A DNA stretch of 60,823 nucleotides from an uncultured Pseudomonadales bacterium (GCA_943789485.1 CALSUH010000013.1:1-60823), one strand, 5' to 3'. Positions 9,355 to 18,609 are shown, counted from the stretch's first letter. Notes: generated by a model from the letters alone, not told the origin. A program made the numbers and translations.

Positions 9355-9948
9355 TTAGTGCCCTTGTTCGAACACTACAGTAAAGCTCACAGGAACCGCG
9401 CGGCTAATGCCAGGCAGTCCGGCCACTTCACGCAGCTTCTCTACACCGGCCGCCAGAGAGAATGAATCAGCCATAACGACGATTGGCTTCAGCGTCGATA
9501 CGATAACGCCCTCACCCGTTCGTGTAATCTGAACATCGGCCGCTAGGGCAACGCTCTGACCATGCAAGGACAATTCAAAGTCAATCTGCCTAGCGACAGA
9601 AGTACCAGCATCCATACCCGTTAATGCATCTAAGTCGATCGAGCCACTGATAGTGGCATCGGGAAAGAGGCTCGTCTCGAACAGCATTTCTTGCATGCGC
9701 TCGTTTCGAATTTGGATCATGGTGTTCACACTAGCCAACTCAATAGTGATTCCAACACTACCGTCATCACCAATTGTGCCCGAGAGACTGTCGAAGGTAT
9801 GCACCTCGGCTACGTGTTCTGCCTTGACAGTGACGAAGCTGAGGCTGGAAGCATCGTTGTCCAGCGACCAGTGGGCCTGTGCAGCACCGGTAAATATAAT
9901 TACAGCCAACAGAGCAGCGAACCTAGCCTGTAGTGATTTCGAGATCAT
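9355..9948 (-). CDS. YceI family periplasmic protein
   Basis: The preprotein is about 197 residues, with a signal peptide (LLAVIIFTGAAQAHW) cleaved after AQA. The rest is a YceI-type lipocalin-like barrel: it starts WSLDNDASSLSFVTVKAEHV, has a central RNERMQEMLFE motif (the family's 'R..hh...hF' segment) and FPDATISGSIDL. YceI proteins bind isoprenoid or long amphiphilic ligands in the periplasm; the ligand is unknown here. I place the start at ATG 9946-9948, which has AGGAG upstream, instead of a longer frame beginning at 10011 that would bury the signal peptide. Confidence 0.85.
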   Translation of the reverse strand: MISKSLQARFAALLAVIIFTGAAQAHWSLDNDASSLSFVTVKAEHVAEVHTFDSLSGTIGDDGSVGITIELASVNTMIQIRNERMQEMLFETSLFPDATISGSIDLDALTGMDAGTSVARQIDFELSLHGQSVALAADVQITRTGEGVIVSTLKPIVVMADSFSLAAGVEKLREVAGLPGISRAVPVSFTVVFEQGH

Positions 9949-10315
9949 TCTTACACTCCTGTTATGTTTTAACCCAAACGTCTTAACCCAAGCGCGATTT
10001 GGATGACTCAATAGGTTGATTCTTTACGTGATCGCCTACGCAGATCAACTTCAAAGGCTATCTAGCTTACTGCAAAATACTGACAGGTGACTATCAAAGT
10101 TGAAGATATTTCCATTTTCACGCTCATACTGTGCTCATACTTTGATCATACTAGGGCCACAGTATGCGCAATACCGCTTTGAGCGCCGTACTGTAACAGT
10201 TAGAATTGGCTTCTCCAGCAGGCTAATGACGGGCCTGCCACACAATATAAGCGCTCATTCATCTCATTGAAGATTTACAGGCTTTCCATTTGATCCAGAC
10301 AATACATAGTAAGGC
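9949..10315. promoter_or_regulatory. Intergenic region with three phased CTCATACT repeats
   Basis: This 367-base gap separates the divergent yceI-type and selD genes. It holds three direct repeats CTCATACT, CTCATACT, ATCATACT at 10123, 10134 and 10145, exactly 11 bases apart, that is one helical turn. CATACTGTG at 10125-10133 is also mirrored by CACAGTATG at 10158-10166. The arrangement looks like a multi-site operator, but no regulator is identified. Confidence 0.4.
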
Positions 10316-12589
10316 ATGAAATCAAACACTAACAGCCCCATCGTGAAGCAGTTGGTTTTGATTGGCGGCGGCCACAGCCATCTGGCCGTATTGAAGAAGT
10401 TTGGCATGAACCCGGTTCCTGGGCTTGGCCTGACGCTGATCAGCCGCGACATAGAAACACCGTATTCCGGCTCCCTGCCCGGCTACATCAGTGGCTTCTA
10501 TGGGCGCGATGAAATCCATATCGACCTCCGGCCCTTAGCGCAATTTGCTGGGGCGCGGCTAATTCAAAGTGAAATCACTCGCATCGATTTCGAGCAGAAG
10601 ATCATCCACTGCCAAGACAGACCAACAATCGAGTTTGATCTGATATCACTGAATATCGGATCGAAGCCGAATGCCATCAAGATCCCAGGAGCCGCGAAAT
10701 TTGCTATAGGTATAAAGCCCATTGATCAGTTCCTGGTAAATTGGCAGAAAATCTATGCCGATATGCTAGATGTCATTGGCAGAAAAAAGAAGCCCTACCG
10801 CTTCCTAATAGTAGGCGGGGGTCCTGCTAGTATTGAACTTGCCTTCGCTGTACAACAACGCATCCACCGCGAACTATTGATAAAAAATTACGAAAATTCG
10901 CCCTTGGCAATCAGCATCGTTACAGCCGATAAAGAAGTACTGAGATTTCATAACAGCAAGGTTCGCCATTTCGTTAAGGCCGAGCTAGCCACTCGCGGGA
11001 TCGAAGTCTTATTGGAACACGAAGTCGTCAAATTTGGCGCCGGAAAAATTTATTGCAACAACGAGCGAATGATAGAAGCCGATTCGATGGTCTATGCAAC
11101 AGGAGCCAGTATCGCATCCTGGCCGGAAGAATGCGGGCTCGCAATCGGTGACGATGGTTTCATCGAAGTGAACAACTTCCTGCAATCAACCAGCCATGAT
11201 TTCGTCTTCGCTGCGGGCGATGCCGCCACCATCAAAGACAAACCTAGACCGAAGTCTGGCGTGTACGCGGTACGCCAGGGCAAGCCGTTGGCAGAAAATC
11301 TGCAACGCTTCGCCACCGCTGCAAAATTAAAACCCTATTCTCCCCAGAAGCATGCCTTGGCGCTGATCAATCTCGGCAACAAGAGAGCCATCGCATCGCG
11401 CAATAACCTGTTCTTTCAAGGACGTTCGGTCTGGTCACTAAAAAACGCTATCGATAGTGGGTTTATTCGAAAATACAGCCAGTTCCCAGTAATGCCCGAC
11501 AACTTCGAAATTGCCAAGGGTCTAGTCGATGATGCTACGGAACAGCAACTTCGAAAGCACGCGATGCGTTGTGCCGGCTGTGGCGCCAAGATTGCCGGCG
11601 ACGCGCTGCAAGAAGTGCTACAAGAATTACCCCACCATGAAAACCCTGACGTTCTCTCCTCTGGGTCAGCAACCGAAGATGCGGCGTTGATTCAATTGAA
11701 TGATGGCCGCGTCTTGCTGCAGAGCGTAGACCAACTAAGCGCCTTCATTAGTGATCCTTGGCTGTTCGCTAAGATCGCAAGCAACCACTGCATGAGCGAC
11801 ATCTATGCGATGGGGTGTATGCCTCATTCCGCTCTCGCCGTTGTAGGTGTGCCGACTGCTAGCAAGAAAATCAGCAAGGGACAGCTTCGCGAGATCATGC
11901 ATGGCTGCAGCGAAGCGCTTCAGGAAAATGACTGCGCCTTAGTGGGTGGTCATTCCGCTGAATCTAAAGACCTGCAATTTGGTTTGTGTGTAAACGGCTT
12001 TGCCGAACGCAATGCACTGCTTAGCAAGGACGGAATGCAAACGGGAGACATCGTTATCCTCTGCAAACCTCTCGGGACCGGCACTCTTTTAGCAGCAGAC
12101 ATGCGCTTCAAGGCGACGCATCGTTGGATGGAAGGTGCTCTGACTCAAATGCTGATATCGAATAGGAAAGCGGCACAGTGTTTTATCCAATACAAGGCTA
12201 CAGCTTGTACCGATATAACCGGCTTTGGACTCGCCGGTCATCTATTCGAGATGCTTGCTCCAAACAACGTGGAGTTAGAACTAAGCCTGAGCGATTTACC
12301 TGTCCTTGATGGCGCATTGGAGACACTACAGCAAGGAATTCTAAGCTCACTGCACGCCGACAATTCACTCGTCAGCCGCGACATCTTCAATAGCGAAGCG
12401 TTTCAAGGCGATCCACGTTTCGATCTACTATTTGATCCGCAGACCGCAGGAGGTTTGTTAGCAAGCGTGGCAGAATCGAAAGCCGAAGATTGTATCGAGC
12501 AACTTCGTGAATCTGGATACGCACAGGCTAAGGCAATTGGGCGAGTCGCTAAAACAGGCGGCCAGTTACCCGCACTGATACTGAAATAA
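10316..12589 (+). CDS. selD: Selenide, water dikinase fused to NADH-dehydrogenase-like flavoprotein
   Basis: A 757-residue two-domain protein. Residues 1-400 are a pyridine-nucleotide-disulphide oxidoreductase/NDH-2-like module: LVLIGGGHSHLAVLKKF binds FAD, FLIVGGGPASIELAFA binds NAD(P)H, and FVFAAGDAAT closes the FAD site. From about residue 415 it is SelD, which makes selenophosphate from selenide and ATP. The catalytic pair is Cys422 and Lys425 in CAGCGAKI, so this version uses Cys rather than selenocysteine. Asp-containing SVDQLSAF and the CMSDIYAMG motif bind Mg-ATP. Such fusions are known; the flavoprotein may supply reduced selenium. No selA, selB, selU or tRNA-Sec is visible nearby, so the end use (selenoproteins or tRNA selenouridine) is open. 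Confidence 0.93.
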   Translation: MKSNTNSPIVKQLVLIGGGHSHLAVLKKFGMNPVPGLGLTLISRDIETPYSGSLPGYISGFYGRDEIHIDLRPLAQFAGARLIQSEITRIDFEQKIIHCQDRPTIEFDLISLNIGSKPNAIKIPGAAKFAIGIKPIDQFLVNWQKIYADMLDVIGRKKKPYRFLIVGGGPASIELAFAVQQRIHRELLIKNYENSPLAISIVTADKEVLRFHNSKVRHFVKAELATRGIEVLLEHEVVKFGAGKIYCNNERMIEADSMVYATGASIASWPEECGLAIGDDGFIEVNNFLQSTSHDFVFAAGDAATIKDKPRPKSGVYAVRQGKPLAENLQRFATAAKLKPYSPQKHALALINLGNKRAIASRNNLFFQGRSVWSLKNAIDSGFIRKYSQFPVMPDNFEIAKGLVDDATEQQLRKHAMRCAGCGAKIAGDALQEVLQELPHHENPDVLSSGSATEDAALIQLNDGRVLLQSVDQLSAFISDPWLFAKIASNHCMSDIYAMGCMPHSALAVVGVPTASKKISKGQLREIMHGCSEALQENDCALVGGHSAESKDLQFGLCVNGFAERNALLSKDGMQTGDIVILCKPLGTGTLLAADMRFKATHRWMEGALTQMLISNRKAAQCFIQYKATACTDITGFGLAGHLFEMLAPNNVELELSLSDLPVLDGALETLQQGILSSLHADNSLVSRDIFNSEAFQGDPRFDLLFDPQTAGGLLASVAESKAEDCIEQLRESGYAQAKAIGRVAKTGGQLPALILK

Positions 12590-12612
12590 GGAAAAACAGA
12601 AAGGCCGAATGG

Positions 12613-13017
12613 CTACATCACATTGCGTAGCTCAACAGTGTTACCTGCGATGTCCTTCAGATAAATGGAACGTCCTAACCCTTGAGCGCCATACCGATCT
12701 TGATACTCTTCTACCACTACCCCGTTTTCTCGCAAGTAAGCTTTTAATGCTTCTTCTCCAACTGGCTCAATCTGCAGGCAGAAATGATCGACATTGTTTC
12801 CCTCCTCGCTAGGAGAAGGACCGCCCACCTTTCCCAACTCACCATCGACATTCACGATATCGATCAATGAATCGCCGGCCCTCAGTTGTGTTAATCCCAC
12901 CTCATCCGAAGTCTCTCGTTCCAGCGTACAGCCCAACACATCGCAATAAAAATCGATAAGCTCTCGATAGTGATCGGTTCGCAACACGATGTGATCTATT
13001 AGCTTTGGCCTAATCAT
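12613..13017 (-). CDS. VOC family protein (glyoxalase/dioxygenase superfamily)
   Basis: A single VOC module of about 134 residues made of two beta-alpha-beta-beta-beta units. It opens LIDHIVLRTDHYRELIDFYC, with the first metal-ligand His. NVDHFCLQIEP is the mid-domain His and AGNTVELRN the C-terminal Glu. It may be a glyoxalase-like lyase/isomerase or an antibiotic-resistance-type thiol transferase. ATG 13015-13017 is preferred over an upstream start eight codons out. It converges with selD, 23 bases apart. Confidence 0.85.
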   Translation of the reverse strand: MIRPKLIDHIVLRTDHYRELIDFYCDVLGCTLERETSDEVGLTQLRAGDSLIDIVNVDGELGKVGGPSPSEEGNNVDHFCLQIEPVGEEALKAYLRENGVVVEEYQDRYGAQGLGRSIYLKDIAGNTVELRNVM

Positions 13018-13167
13018 GATATTTACTGTACCTCGTATCAATTACAACCATTCTAAGGCATCGATTCAGCTTTTACCCAACTGCTTTGAAAATGCGCTTG
13101 GTGGAAGATGAATGTCAGCTGGGTTATAGTCCTGAGCAGAATTGATACTGCCTAACAGGGTTAAACA

Positions 13168-13893
13168 ATGAAGGTATTTTACGCCGTTTATCGGACAAGC
13201 ATCACGCTGGCCATCCTCGCGATGAGTACAGCTAGCGTTGCCCAGATTGATGGTGCCGCATCGGTACTACAGCGCTACGGTAACCTCGATATAGAACGCA
13301 CCGGCCCCACGATAGATGCCGAGCTTGGACAAAAGTATCTGCGCCGCGGCAATACCTATAGCAACTTAGAACGCTTCGAAGAGGCAATCGACGAATACAG
13401 AAAGGCGATCAGCGCCGACCCAAGTCTTGCAGATGCCCTTCGCAATCTGGCCAACACCTACTACTATCTGGAACGCTTTGATGAAGCAAAACCCTTGCTT
13501 GCTCGCTTCATACGGTTGCAAACAACCACTACCGCTTCACTGATTGCCGCGGTAACGACATTAGGCGAACTCGAGCGCGGCGATGGTAACTATGCAGCAT
13601 CGATTGTCTATGACTTACATGCGATTGAACTGGATTCCGAAAACGATTCACAAGTACACATTATGGCGAACACCTATAACAATGCAGGTGAGGCCAACAA
13701 GGCTATCGCTGTCTACCAAAAGGCAATTGAAGTCATGCCTGATAATGCCTTCTTCGACCGAAGTCTTGGGCGAATACTGGAACAGGAGAATCGAATCGAG
13801 GACGCACTCCAGGCCTATGAATCTGCCGCCGCTAAGAATCCTGATTCGGGTTTCTATTCTGACCTTGTGGAATCGACGCGTAGTCGCTTATAG
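13168..13893 (+). CDS. Secreted TPR-repeat protein
   Basis: A 241-residue protein with a signal peptide (ITLAILAMSTASVAQ). At least four tetratricopeptide repeats follow, seen from the spacing of 'Y..LGR/A..Y..A' cores: YSNLERFEEAIDEYRKAI, NTYYYLERFDEAKPLLARF, NNAGEANKAIAVYQKAIEV and ENRIEDALQAYESAAAK. It probably acts as a periplasmic scaffold. No catalytic domain is seen and partner proteins are unknown. It ends 24 bases from the convergent peptidase gene. Confidence 0.8.
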   Translation: MKVFYAVYRTSITLAILAMSTASVAQIDGAASVLQRYGNLDIERTGPTIDAELGQKYLRRGNTYSNLERFEEAIDEYRKAISADPSLADALRNLANTYYYLERFDEAKPLLARFIRLQTTTTASLIAAVTTLGELERGDGNYAASIVYDLHAIELDSENDSQVHIMANTYNNAGEANKAIAVYQKAIEVMPDNAFFDRSLGRILEQENRIEDALQAYESAAAKNPDSGFYSDLVESTRSRL

Positions 13894-13917
13894 CGCTTTT
13901 AGCTGCGAGTGAGTCTC

Positions 13918-14991
13918 TTATTCGATAGCCGCGACTAGCTCATCCCGCTCCTGCTCTGGCAGATCTGCTATACGACTAACTTCTGCATAGAAAGTGGAAA
14001 AATCCTGATTCGATTGTTCAAACACTGCCGCGAAGAATGGCAGTAAATCGTTGTAGGAAGCGACCGTTGAAAGCTGCGCGTTATTTAACGATCGCGAGAA
14101 CCAGCCATCGTACCCCTCATAACCTTGCCACTGCTGCTTCAACACCGCATATTCTTCGCGCAGCGTCTGCTGTAGTTCCAGTTTCTGGCTGCGCATCGAA
14201 GACTCATTGATCTCTAGCTGATAAAGCGACTCAAAACGATCTCTATAGCCTCCCACCAAGTCGACAAACTGCTGCTGTCGATCATAGTCTAACAAGGCCG
14301 CATCGATGTTAAAGTCCTTATTGCTCTTAGCAAGCCAGCGCCGCACGCCCTCCCTTTCTACCGCCGTAGCGAAGCTCTCATTAAAGGTTGTATCGCCAGG
14401 CAAATAAACGAGTTGATGAGCGAGCTCATGAAATATTAATCCGGCAAGCTGGTAGTCGGCACGATTCAGCACCGTGCTAAGTAGCGAGTCTTCGAACCAA
14501 CCTAGCGTCGAATAGGCGTCGACCCCGCCTGTGTAGACATCGAAGCCGTCTTCTTCCAGCTTCGCGGCGTAGCTCAGTGCGGACTTCTCTGAGAAATAGC
14601 CGCGATAGGCTACGCAGCCTGCTATCGGATAGCACCAATTCACTGGATCGACGGAAAATTCAGCTGCCGCAAACACATTCCATACCACGTGTTCTCGCTC
14701 TACATCAACATAGCTTGAGTAGTTTCCCCCAACTGGCAGGCCCAACTCGCTCTCGGCGAATTCGCGAATATCCATGACCTTAGCAAACTTTCCTGCCAAC
14801 TCTTCTGACAGATCTGGCCGCTCTATCAGGTGTTGAATATCTTCACGCCCGAATACAATTGTTAGCTGCCCGCGCGCTGCCTGCGAGTAATAACCAACCG
14901 TCTCACAAGAGACCAGCACAATTGCGAGCAGTGCGAAAAGTGCTGCCTTCACGCCGTTCGATTTAAGAAGTGTGCGAGCGCGATACATCAA
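13918..14991 (-). CDS. Putative zinc aminopeptidase lipoprotein (PF10023 type)
   Basis: A 357-residue protein with a hydrophobic N-terminus and a lipobox-like LVSC, pointing to a lipoprotein. GLIFHELAHQLVYLPGDTTF contains the HExxH zinc motif, and FNESFATAVEREG provides the third ligand Glu downstream, as in the gluzincin-like 'Aminopep' family. An early GYYSQAARGQL segment is also characteristic of that family. It likely acts on peptides at the envelope. The start abuts the stop of the yjbQ gene (no gap), so the two are co-transcribed in the order glutaminyl cyclase, yjbQ, peptidase. Confidence 0.82.
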   Translation of the reverse strand: MMYRARTLLKSNGVKAALFALLAIVLVSCETVGYYSQAARGQLTIVFGREDIQHLIERPDLSEELAGKFAKVMDIREFAESELGLPVGGNYSSYVDVEREHVVWNVFAAAEFSVDPVNWCYPIAGCVAYRGYFSEKSALSYAAKLEEDGFDVYTGGVDAYSTLGWFEDSLLSTVLNRADYQLAGLIFHELAHQLVYLPGDTTFNESFATAVEREGVRRWLAKSNKDFNIDAALLDYDRQQQFVDLVGGYRDRFESLYQLEINESSMRSQKLELQQTLREEYAVLKQQWQGYEGYDGWFSRSLNNAQLSTVASYNDLLPFFAAVFEQSNQDFSTFYAEVSRIADLPEQERDELVAAIE

Positions 14992-15411
14992 CTATTTTCC
15001 TTGCAGCGTCGCAATCAAAGTTCGCACACTCGCGCTATTACGATGCTCGCCCAGGTAAATACCCTGCCATGTTCCAAGCTGCAGTCGTCCCTGGCCGATA
15101 GGCAGACTTATCTCACAACCGAGCAGGCTTGACTTGATATGCGCGGGCATGTCATCGGGACCCTCAAAGGTGTGTTCAAAGTAAGGAGCGTTTTCAGGCG
15201 CAAGTTGATTGAAATGTGATTCCATATCGCGCCGCACCGATCTGTCGGTATTTTCATTAATACTCAAAGAGGCCGAGGTGTGCTGCAGAAACAGATGCAA
15301 TAAGCCAATATTGATAGTTGAAAGTTCAGGAAGGGCCTGAAGTATTTCATCACTGACAAGATGAAAGCCGCGCGGCTTTGCTCGAAGTTTGATCGACTTC
15401 TGTAACCACAT
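14992..15411 (-). CDS. yjbQ: YjbQ family protein (UPF0047, thiamine-phosphate-synthase-like)
   Basis: About 139 residues from ATG 15409-15411. Recognised by [13 protein letters not shown], the [22 protein letters not shown] segment with a conserved His, and the C-terminal [17 protein letters not shown] motif. E. coli YjbQ has weak thiamine-phosphate synthase activity in vitro; the true role is unsettled. The frame continues upstream to 15459 and would overlap the glutaminyl cyclase end, so I take the internal ATG. The peptidase gene follows directly. Confidence 0.88.
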   Translation of the reverse strand: MWLQKSIKLRAKPRGFHLVSDEILQALPELSTINIGLLHLFLQHTSASLSINENTDRSVRRDMESHFNQLAPENAPYFEHTFEGPDDMPAHIKSSLLGCEISLPIGQGRLQLGTWQGIYLGEHRNSASVRTLIATLQGK

Positions 15412-15433
15412 GTTGTGAGTCTCTGGCTCTGGA

Positions 15434-16213
15434 TTACAAACCAAGCAATTCGATCTCAAATAAATTTGCCCAATGTTTGCCTGTTACAAATAGGCGTTCG
15501 GCCTCTGCGTCCCAGGCGATGCCATTGAGCACCGCCTCCGCGCTTCCCAATTGAGTCTGCGCGGACAAGCCGGTCAAATCTACGATGGAATTCACCTTGC
15601 CACTGTCAGGATCGATGCGCAGAATAAAATCTGTCTGCCAAACATTCGCCCAAACCTCACCGTTAATATATTCCAGCTCATTCAATTGATTTATGGCATT
15701 GCCGTCAAGCTGGACTTCAACCTTTCGCACCGGCGCGAATGTCTGTGGGTCCATGAATTGTAGCATCGCGGTTCCGTCACTCAGGATCAGATGGCTGCCA
15801 TCGTAGGCAAGCCCCCAGCCTTGAGTCGCATTATAATGGGATTCAATCGATTCGAATGTCGTCTTGTCATGCACGAAGACGAGATGAGATTGCCAGGTTA
15901 GCTGATAGATTTTGTCGTCTACTATTTCGATCCCTTCGCCGAAGTAGCGCTGCGACATGTTCTTGCTCTGCAGAACTTCCCCATCTTCGAGATTTATCTT
16001 ACTCAAGCTTGACTGACCGTTCTTGCCGGTACCCTCGAACAGAAAGCCCTCGTGATAGACCAGACCTTGCGTAAAGGAATTGATGTTGTGCGGATAGGTA
16101 TTTAAGATATTGTAGCCATAACGAGCCACCTGCTCTTGTGCTTGCGACAGAGGTGACGAGCAGCACGCTAGCAAAAACAGTAATAACCTTGACTTCTTAG
16201 AGATGATACTCAA
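15434..16213 (-). CDS. Glutaminyl-peptide cyclotransferase
   Basis: About 259 residues, exported: [18 protein letters not shown] is a signal peptide, possibly with a lipobox at LLAC. The rest is a five-bladed propeller of the Glu_cyclase_2 type. It starts [20 protein letters not shown], then [14 protein letters not shown], a GEGIEI turn and [19 protein letters not shown]. These enzymes cyclise N-terminal Gln to pyroglutamate. I place the start at TTG 16211-16213 because GGGGAG lies five bases before it; an upstream frame to 16258 lacks such a site. Confidence 0.87.
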   Translation of the reverse strand: MSIISKKSRLLLFLLACCSSPLSQAQEQVARYGYNILNTYPHNINSFTQGLVYHEGFLFEGTGKNGQSSLSKINLEDGEVLQSKNMSQRYFGEGIEIVDDKIYQLTWQSHLVFVHDKTTFESIESHYNATQGWGLAYDGSHLILSDGTAMLQFMDPQTFAPVRKVEVQLDGNAINQLNELEYINGEVWANVWQTDFILRIDPDSGKVNSIVDLTGLSAQTQLGSAEAVLNGIAWDAEAERLFVTGKHWANLFEIELLGL

Positions 16214-16287
16214 ATCTGCTCCCCTGATATCCCATGTTATAGTATAGCTCGGACGCATTAATCACAGCTGAATGATCGGAGCACTGC

Positions 16288-16635
16288 ATGTCGAATGACT
16301 GTCTATTTTGCAAAATTATCGCAGGGGAAATACCCTCTAACAAGGTTTATTCCGACGATGACCTGTATGCATTCCATGACATTAATCCCGCGGCACCTAC
16401 GCATATCCTAATAATTCCCAAGAAACATCTGACCTACGTAAATTCCGCCGATGAAGGCGATGAGGCACTGATGGGTAAATTGCTACTAAAAGCCAATCAG
16501 ATCGCCGCCGATCAAGGCCTAAGTGAAGATGGGTTTCGCTATGTGATTAATACTGGCCGCAACGGCGGTCAGACTGTCTTCCACCTGCACCTACATATTC
16601 TTGGTGGTCGCGCGCTTGGCTGGCCTCCCGGCTAG
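16288..16635 (+). CDS. hinT: HIT family protein, HinT-like nucleotide hydrolase
   Basis: A 115-residue histidine-triad protein: CLFCKIIAGEIPSNKVY at the N-terminus and the active-site triad HLHLHILGGRALGWPPG at the C-terminus. Size and the GWPPG end are those of HinT, which hydrolyses AMP-lysine-like phosphoramidates in the cytoplasm. It is divergent from the glutaminyl cyclase gene. Confidence 0.93.
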   Translation: MSNDCLFCKIIAGEIPSNKVYSDDDLYAFHDINPAAPTHILIIPKKHLTYVNSADEGDEALMGKLLLKANQIAADQGLSEDGFRYVINTGRNGGQTVFHLHLHILGGRALGWPPG

Positions 16636-16675
16636 TCCTGAAAGATCTAGTGTCAAAGAATACATTTCAACAAAA

Positions 16676-17758
16676 CTAACGACGCAGCCGCTGCAGCTGT
16701 GACTGCTCGGCATCGAACACGCCCTTCTCAGTAATAATTTTTGTGACTAACCTCGCGGGCGTCACATCGAACCCAAAGTTGCTCACCGCTACGCCCTCGG
16801 GGCAGAGTCTAACCTTGCTTACTAGCCCATTTGCATCGATACCTTTGAGGTGACTAACTTCTTCCACGTCGCGCTCTTCTATCGGGATCTCTTTGATGCC
16901 GTCCGTCAGCGTAAAATCAATGCTCGACACCGGCAGGGCAACGAAAAATGGCACGTCATTGTCGAATGCAGCCAACGCTTTCAGATAGGTACCTATCTTG
17001 TTGCAAACGTCACCGGTAATTGTGGTTCTATCGCTACCCACGACACAGCAGTCCACTAAGCCCTGCTGCATAAGATGGCCGCCGGCATTATCGACGATCA
17101 GCGTATGCGCTATCTCTTGCTGGCCTAGCTCCCAACAGGTAAGCGACGCGCCCTGATTGCGAGGCCGGGTCTCATCTACCCAAACATGAAGTGGCACTCC
17201 TGCCTCTGCCGTCTTGTAGATGACAGAAAGTGCCGTCCCCCAATCAACAGCCGCTAAAGCGCCCGCGTTGCAGTGAGTGAGAATATTTAACGGCTTACTC
17301 TGGTCTAGTTTAGCATTCCATATTTCTTGCAGTAGCTTCGCACCCTGCGTCCCAATTTCGGCACAGATTGCACTGTCCTCTGCCTCCATCGACTGGGCTT
17401 GCTGCAAAGCAACGCCGACTCGTTTATCAACTAAGGTATTGCGCAGCGCTGCATTCATTCTATCGAGAGCCCACTGCAGATTTACAGCGGTAGGCCGCGT
17501 GGCAGCTAATCTATCCACTGCTACCGCTAGCTGATTAGGATTTTCAAGCAGCGCCAGATACACACCATAGGCGGCAGTTACTCCGATCAGGGGCGCGCCG
17601 CGAACCTGCATAGCTTCTATTGCGTAGCAAGCATCGGCTAGGGTATTAAGTGTAACGATCTCAAAACGATGAGGCAGGCAAGTTTGATCGATGACATTGA
17701 CGCTATTGTTAGATTCATCGAACCAAATGCTTTGGAAATGTTGGCCATTCACGTTCAA
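16676..17758 (-). CDS. mtnA: S-methyl-5-thioribose-1-phosphate isomerase
   Basis: A 360-residue isomerase of methionine salvage, converting methylthioribose-1-phosphate to methylthioribulose-1-phosphate. Diagnostic parts are MQVRGAPLIGVTAAYG near the N-terminus, LTHCNAGALA with the catalytic Cys, and CVVGSDRTTITGDVCNKIGT with the catalytic Asp, then a NFGFDVTPA end. The first codon appears to be TTG (17756-17758), with a GTG two codons later as alternative. The next gene in the same direction is a ruined aldolase/dehydrogenase, so the downstream salvage step is not provided locally. Confidence 0.93.
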   Translation of the reverse strand: MNVNGQHFQSIWFDESNNSVNVIDQTCLPHRFEIVTLNTLADACYAIEAMQVRGAPLIGVTAAYGVYLALLENPNQLAVAVDRLAATRPTAVNLQWALDRMNAALRNTLVDKRVGVALQQAQSMEAEDSAICAEIGTQGAKLLQEIWNAKLDQSKPLNILTHCNAGALAAVDWGTALSVIYKTAEAGVPLHVWVDETRPRNQGASLTCWELGQQEIAHTLIVDNAGGHLMQQGLVDCCVVGSDRTTITGDVCNKIGTYLKALAAFDNDVPFFVALPVSSIDFTLTDGIKEIPIEERDVEEVSHLKGIDANGLVSKVRLCPEGVAVSNFGFDVTPARLVTKIITEKGVFDAEQSQLQRLRR

Positions 17759-17835
17759 AATCGTATCGCCTTAGTAGTAAAATTAGATAGTAGTAAAACT
17801 AGATAGTACTGAAATTAGAAACGCACTCATTGAAA

Positions 17836-17877
17836 CCGGTGACTGGTGACCGGTGACTGGTGACCGGTGACTGGTAA
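17836..17877. repeat. Tandem 14-mer CCGGTGACTGGTGA x3
   Basis: Three direct copies of a 14-base unit, the last differing at one base (GGTAA), at the 3' end of the aldolase/SDR pseudogene. They replace its normal end: the SDR reading breaks off in the repeat right after AQLPVTG. Confidence 0.9.
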
Positions 17878-18609
17878 CTGTGCCTCGATAGTCTTGGCGA
17901 GTGATTCTCCTGCAAATATAGCTACGGCCTTTGCAACGTCGATTGATATTACTTCAGCGCGTAGCAGATTCGAAATCTTATACTCCTCTACGCGCAGACC
18001 ACAGTGTTTAACTCTGCCAAACAACACGTCATCAGTCCATATCGCCGTATCATACACGGCATTCGGGCGCAGCGCGTGGGCGTGTGTACCTGACTCGCTT
18101 AATCCCATTGCCGCGACTCGCCCATCTTTGTAAGGCCTGCCTTCGCGACCGAATAGGCGGCAGCACCTGGCCTGGTGAGGCACATTCTTAGACGCCACGA
18201 TTACCACCGCATCAGCATGACTGCTGTCTATGTACTTGGACAGATGGGCCCATGTAGGATGGCGTCGACCAAGAGCCCCGGTGCCGCAATATCTAGGAGC
18301 ACAAGACGAAGTTGGTGCATCATCCGGCTATCGCTGAGGCTATCGAACTCTCCCAAACGTAGCCGATCGTCCATCTTCACTGCGCGCCTTCTATGCTGAG
18401 CAGATCCCATCCAGAGCCTTTCACGAACAGCACTGACTCCATTTTACCGTATACATTCCGCTACTCACCCCGCACGGAAGTATTGCCGCCTCCATGGAGC
18501 ACGAGGTCGGCGTCCACGCTCAATAACTGCGAAGTATATACAGGCAGCCAAGATCATCGTCTTCATCTGCATCGGCAATAGCTTTGGATTCTATCCAGCG
18601 CTTTTTCAT
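17836..18609 (-). pseudogene. Bifunctional class II aldolase / short-chain dehydrogenase, decayed
   Basis: Reading the minus strand across frames gives a class II aldolase N-terminus: VDADLVLHGGGNTSVR, then LFVKGSGWDLLSIEG, LRLGEFDSLSDSRMMHQLRL, and KYIDSSHADAVV with metal-ligand His. It then jumps straight to the last part of a short-chain dehydrogenase: VIVASKNVPH, AAAYSVAKAGLTKMG (the YxxxK catalytic pair), then NAVYDTAIWTDDVL and VEEYKISNLLRAEV. This is the RhaD-type aldolase-SDR fusion, normally around 680 residues. Some 400 central residues are deleted, and at least four frame breaks or stops are present (near 18520, 18460, 18375, 18270 and 18130). It lies upstream of mtnA on the same strand and cannot be functional. 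Confidence 0.8.

Noticed and set aside
11570..11590. Selenocysteine-encoding TGA in selD
   Set aside because: The catalytic position is an ordinary TGT (Cys) codon.
17836..17877. Possible CRISPR-like array
   Set aside because: The 14-base units are contiguous with no spacers, and no cas genes are present.
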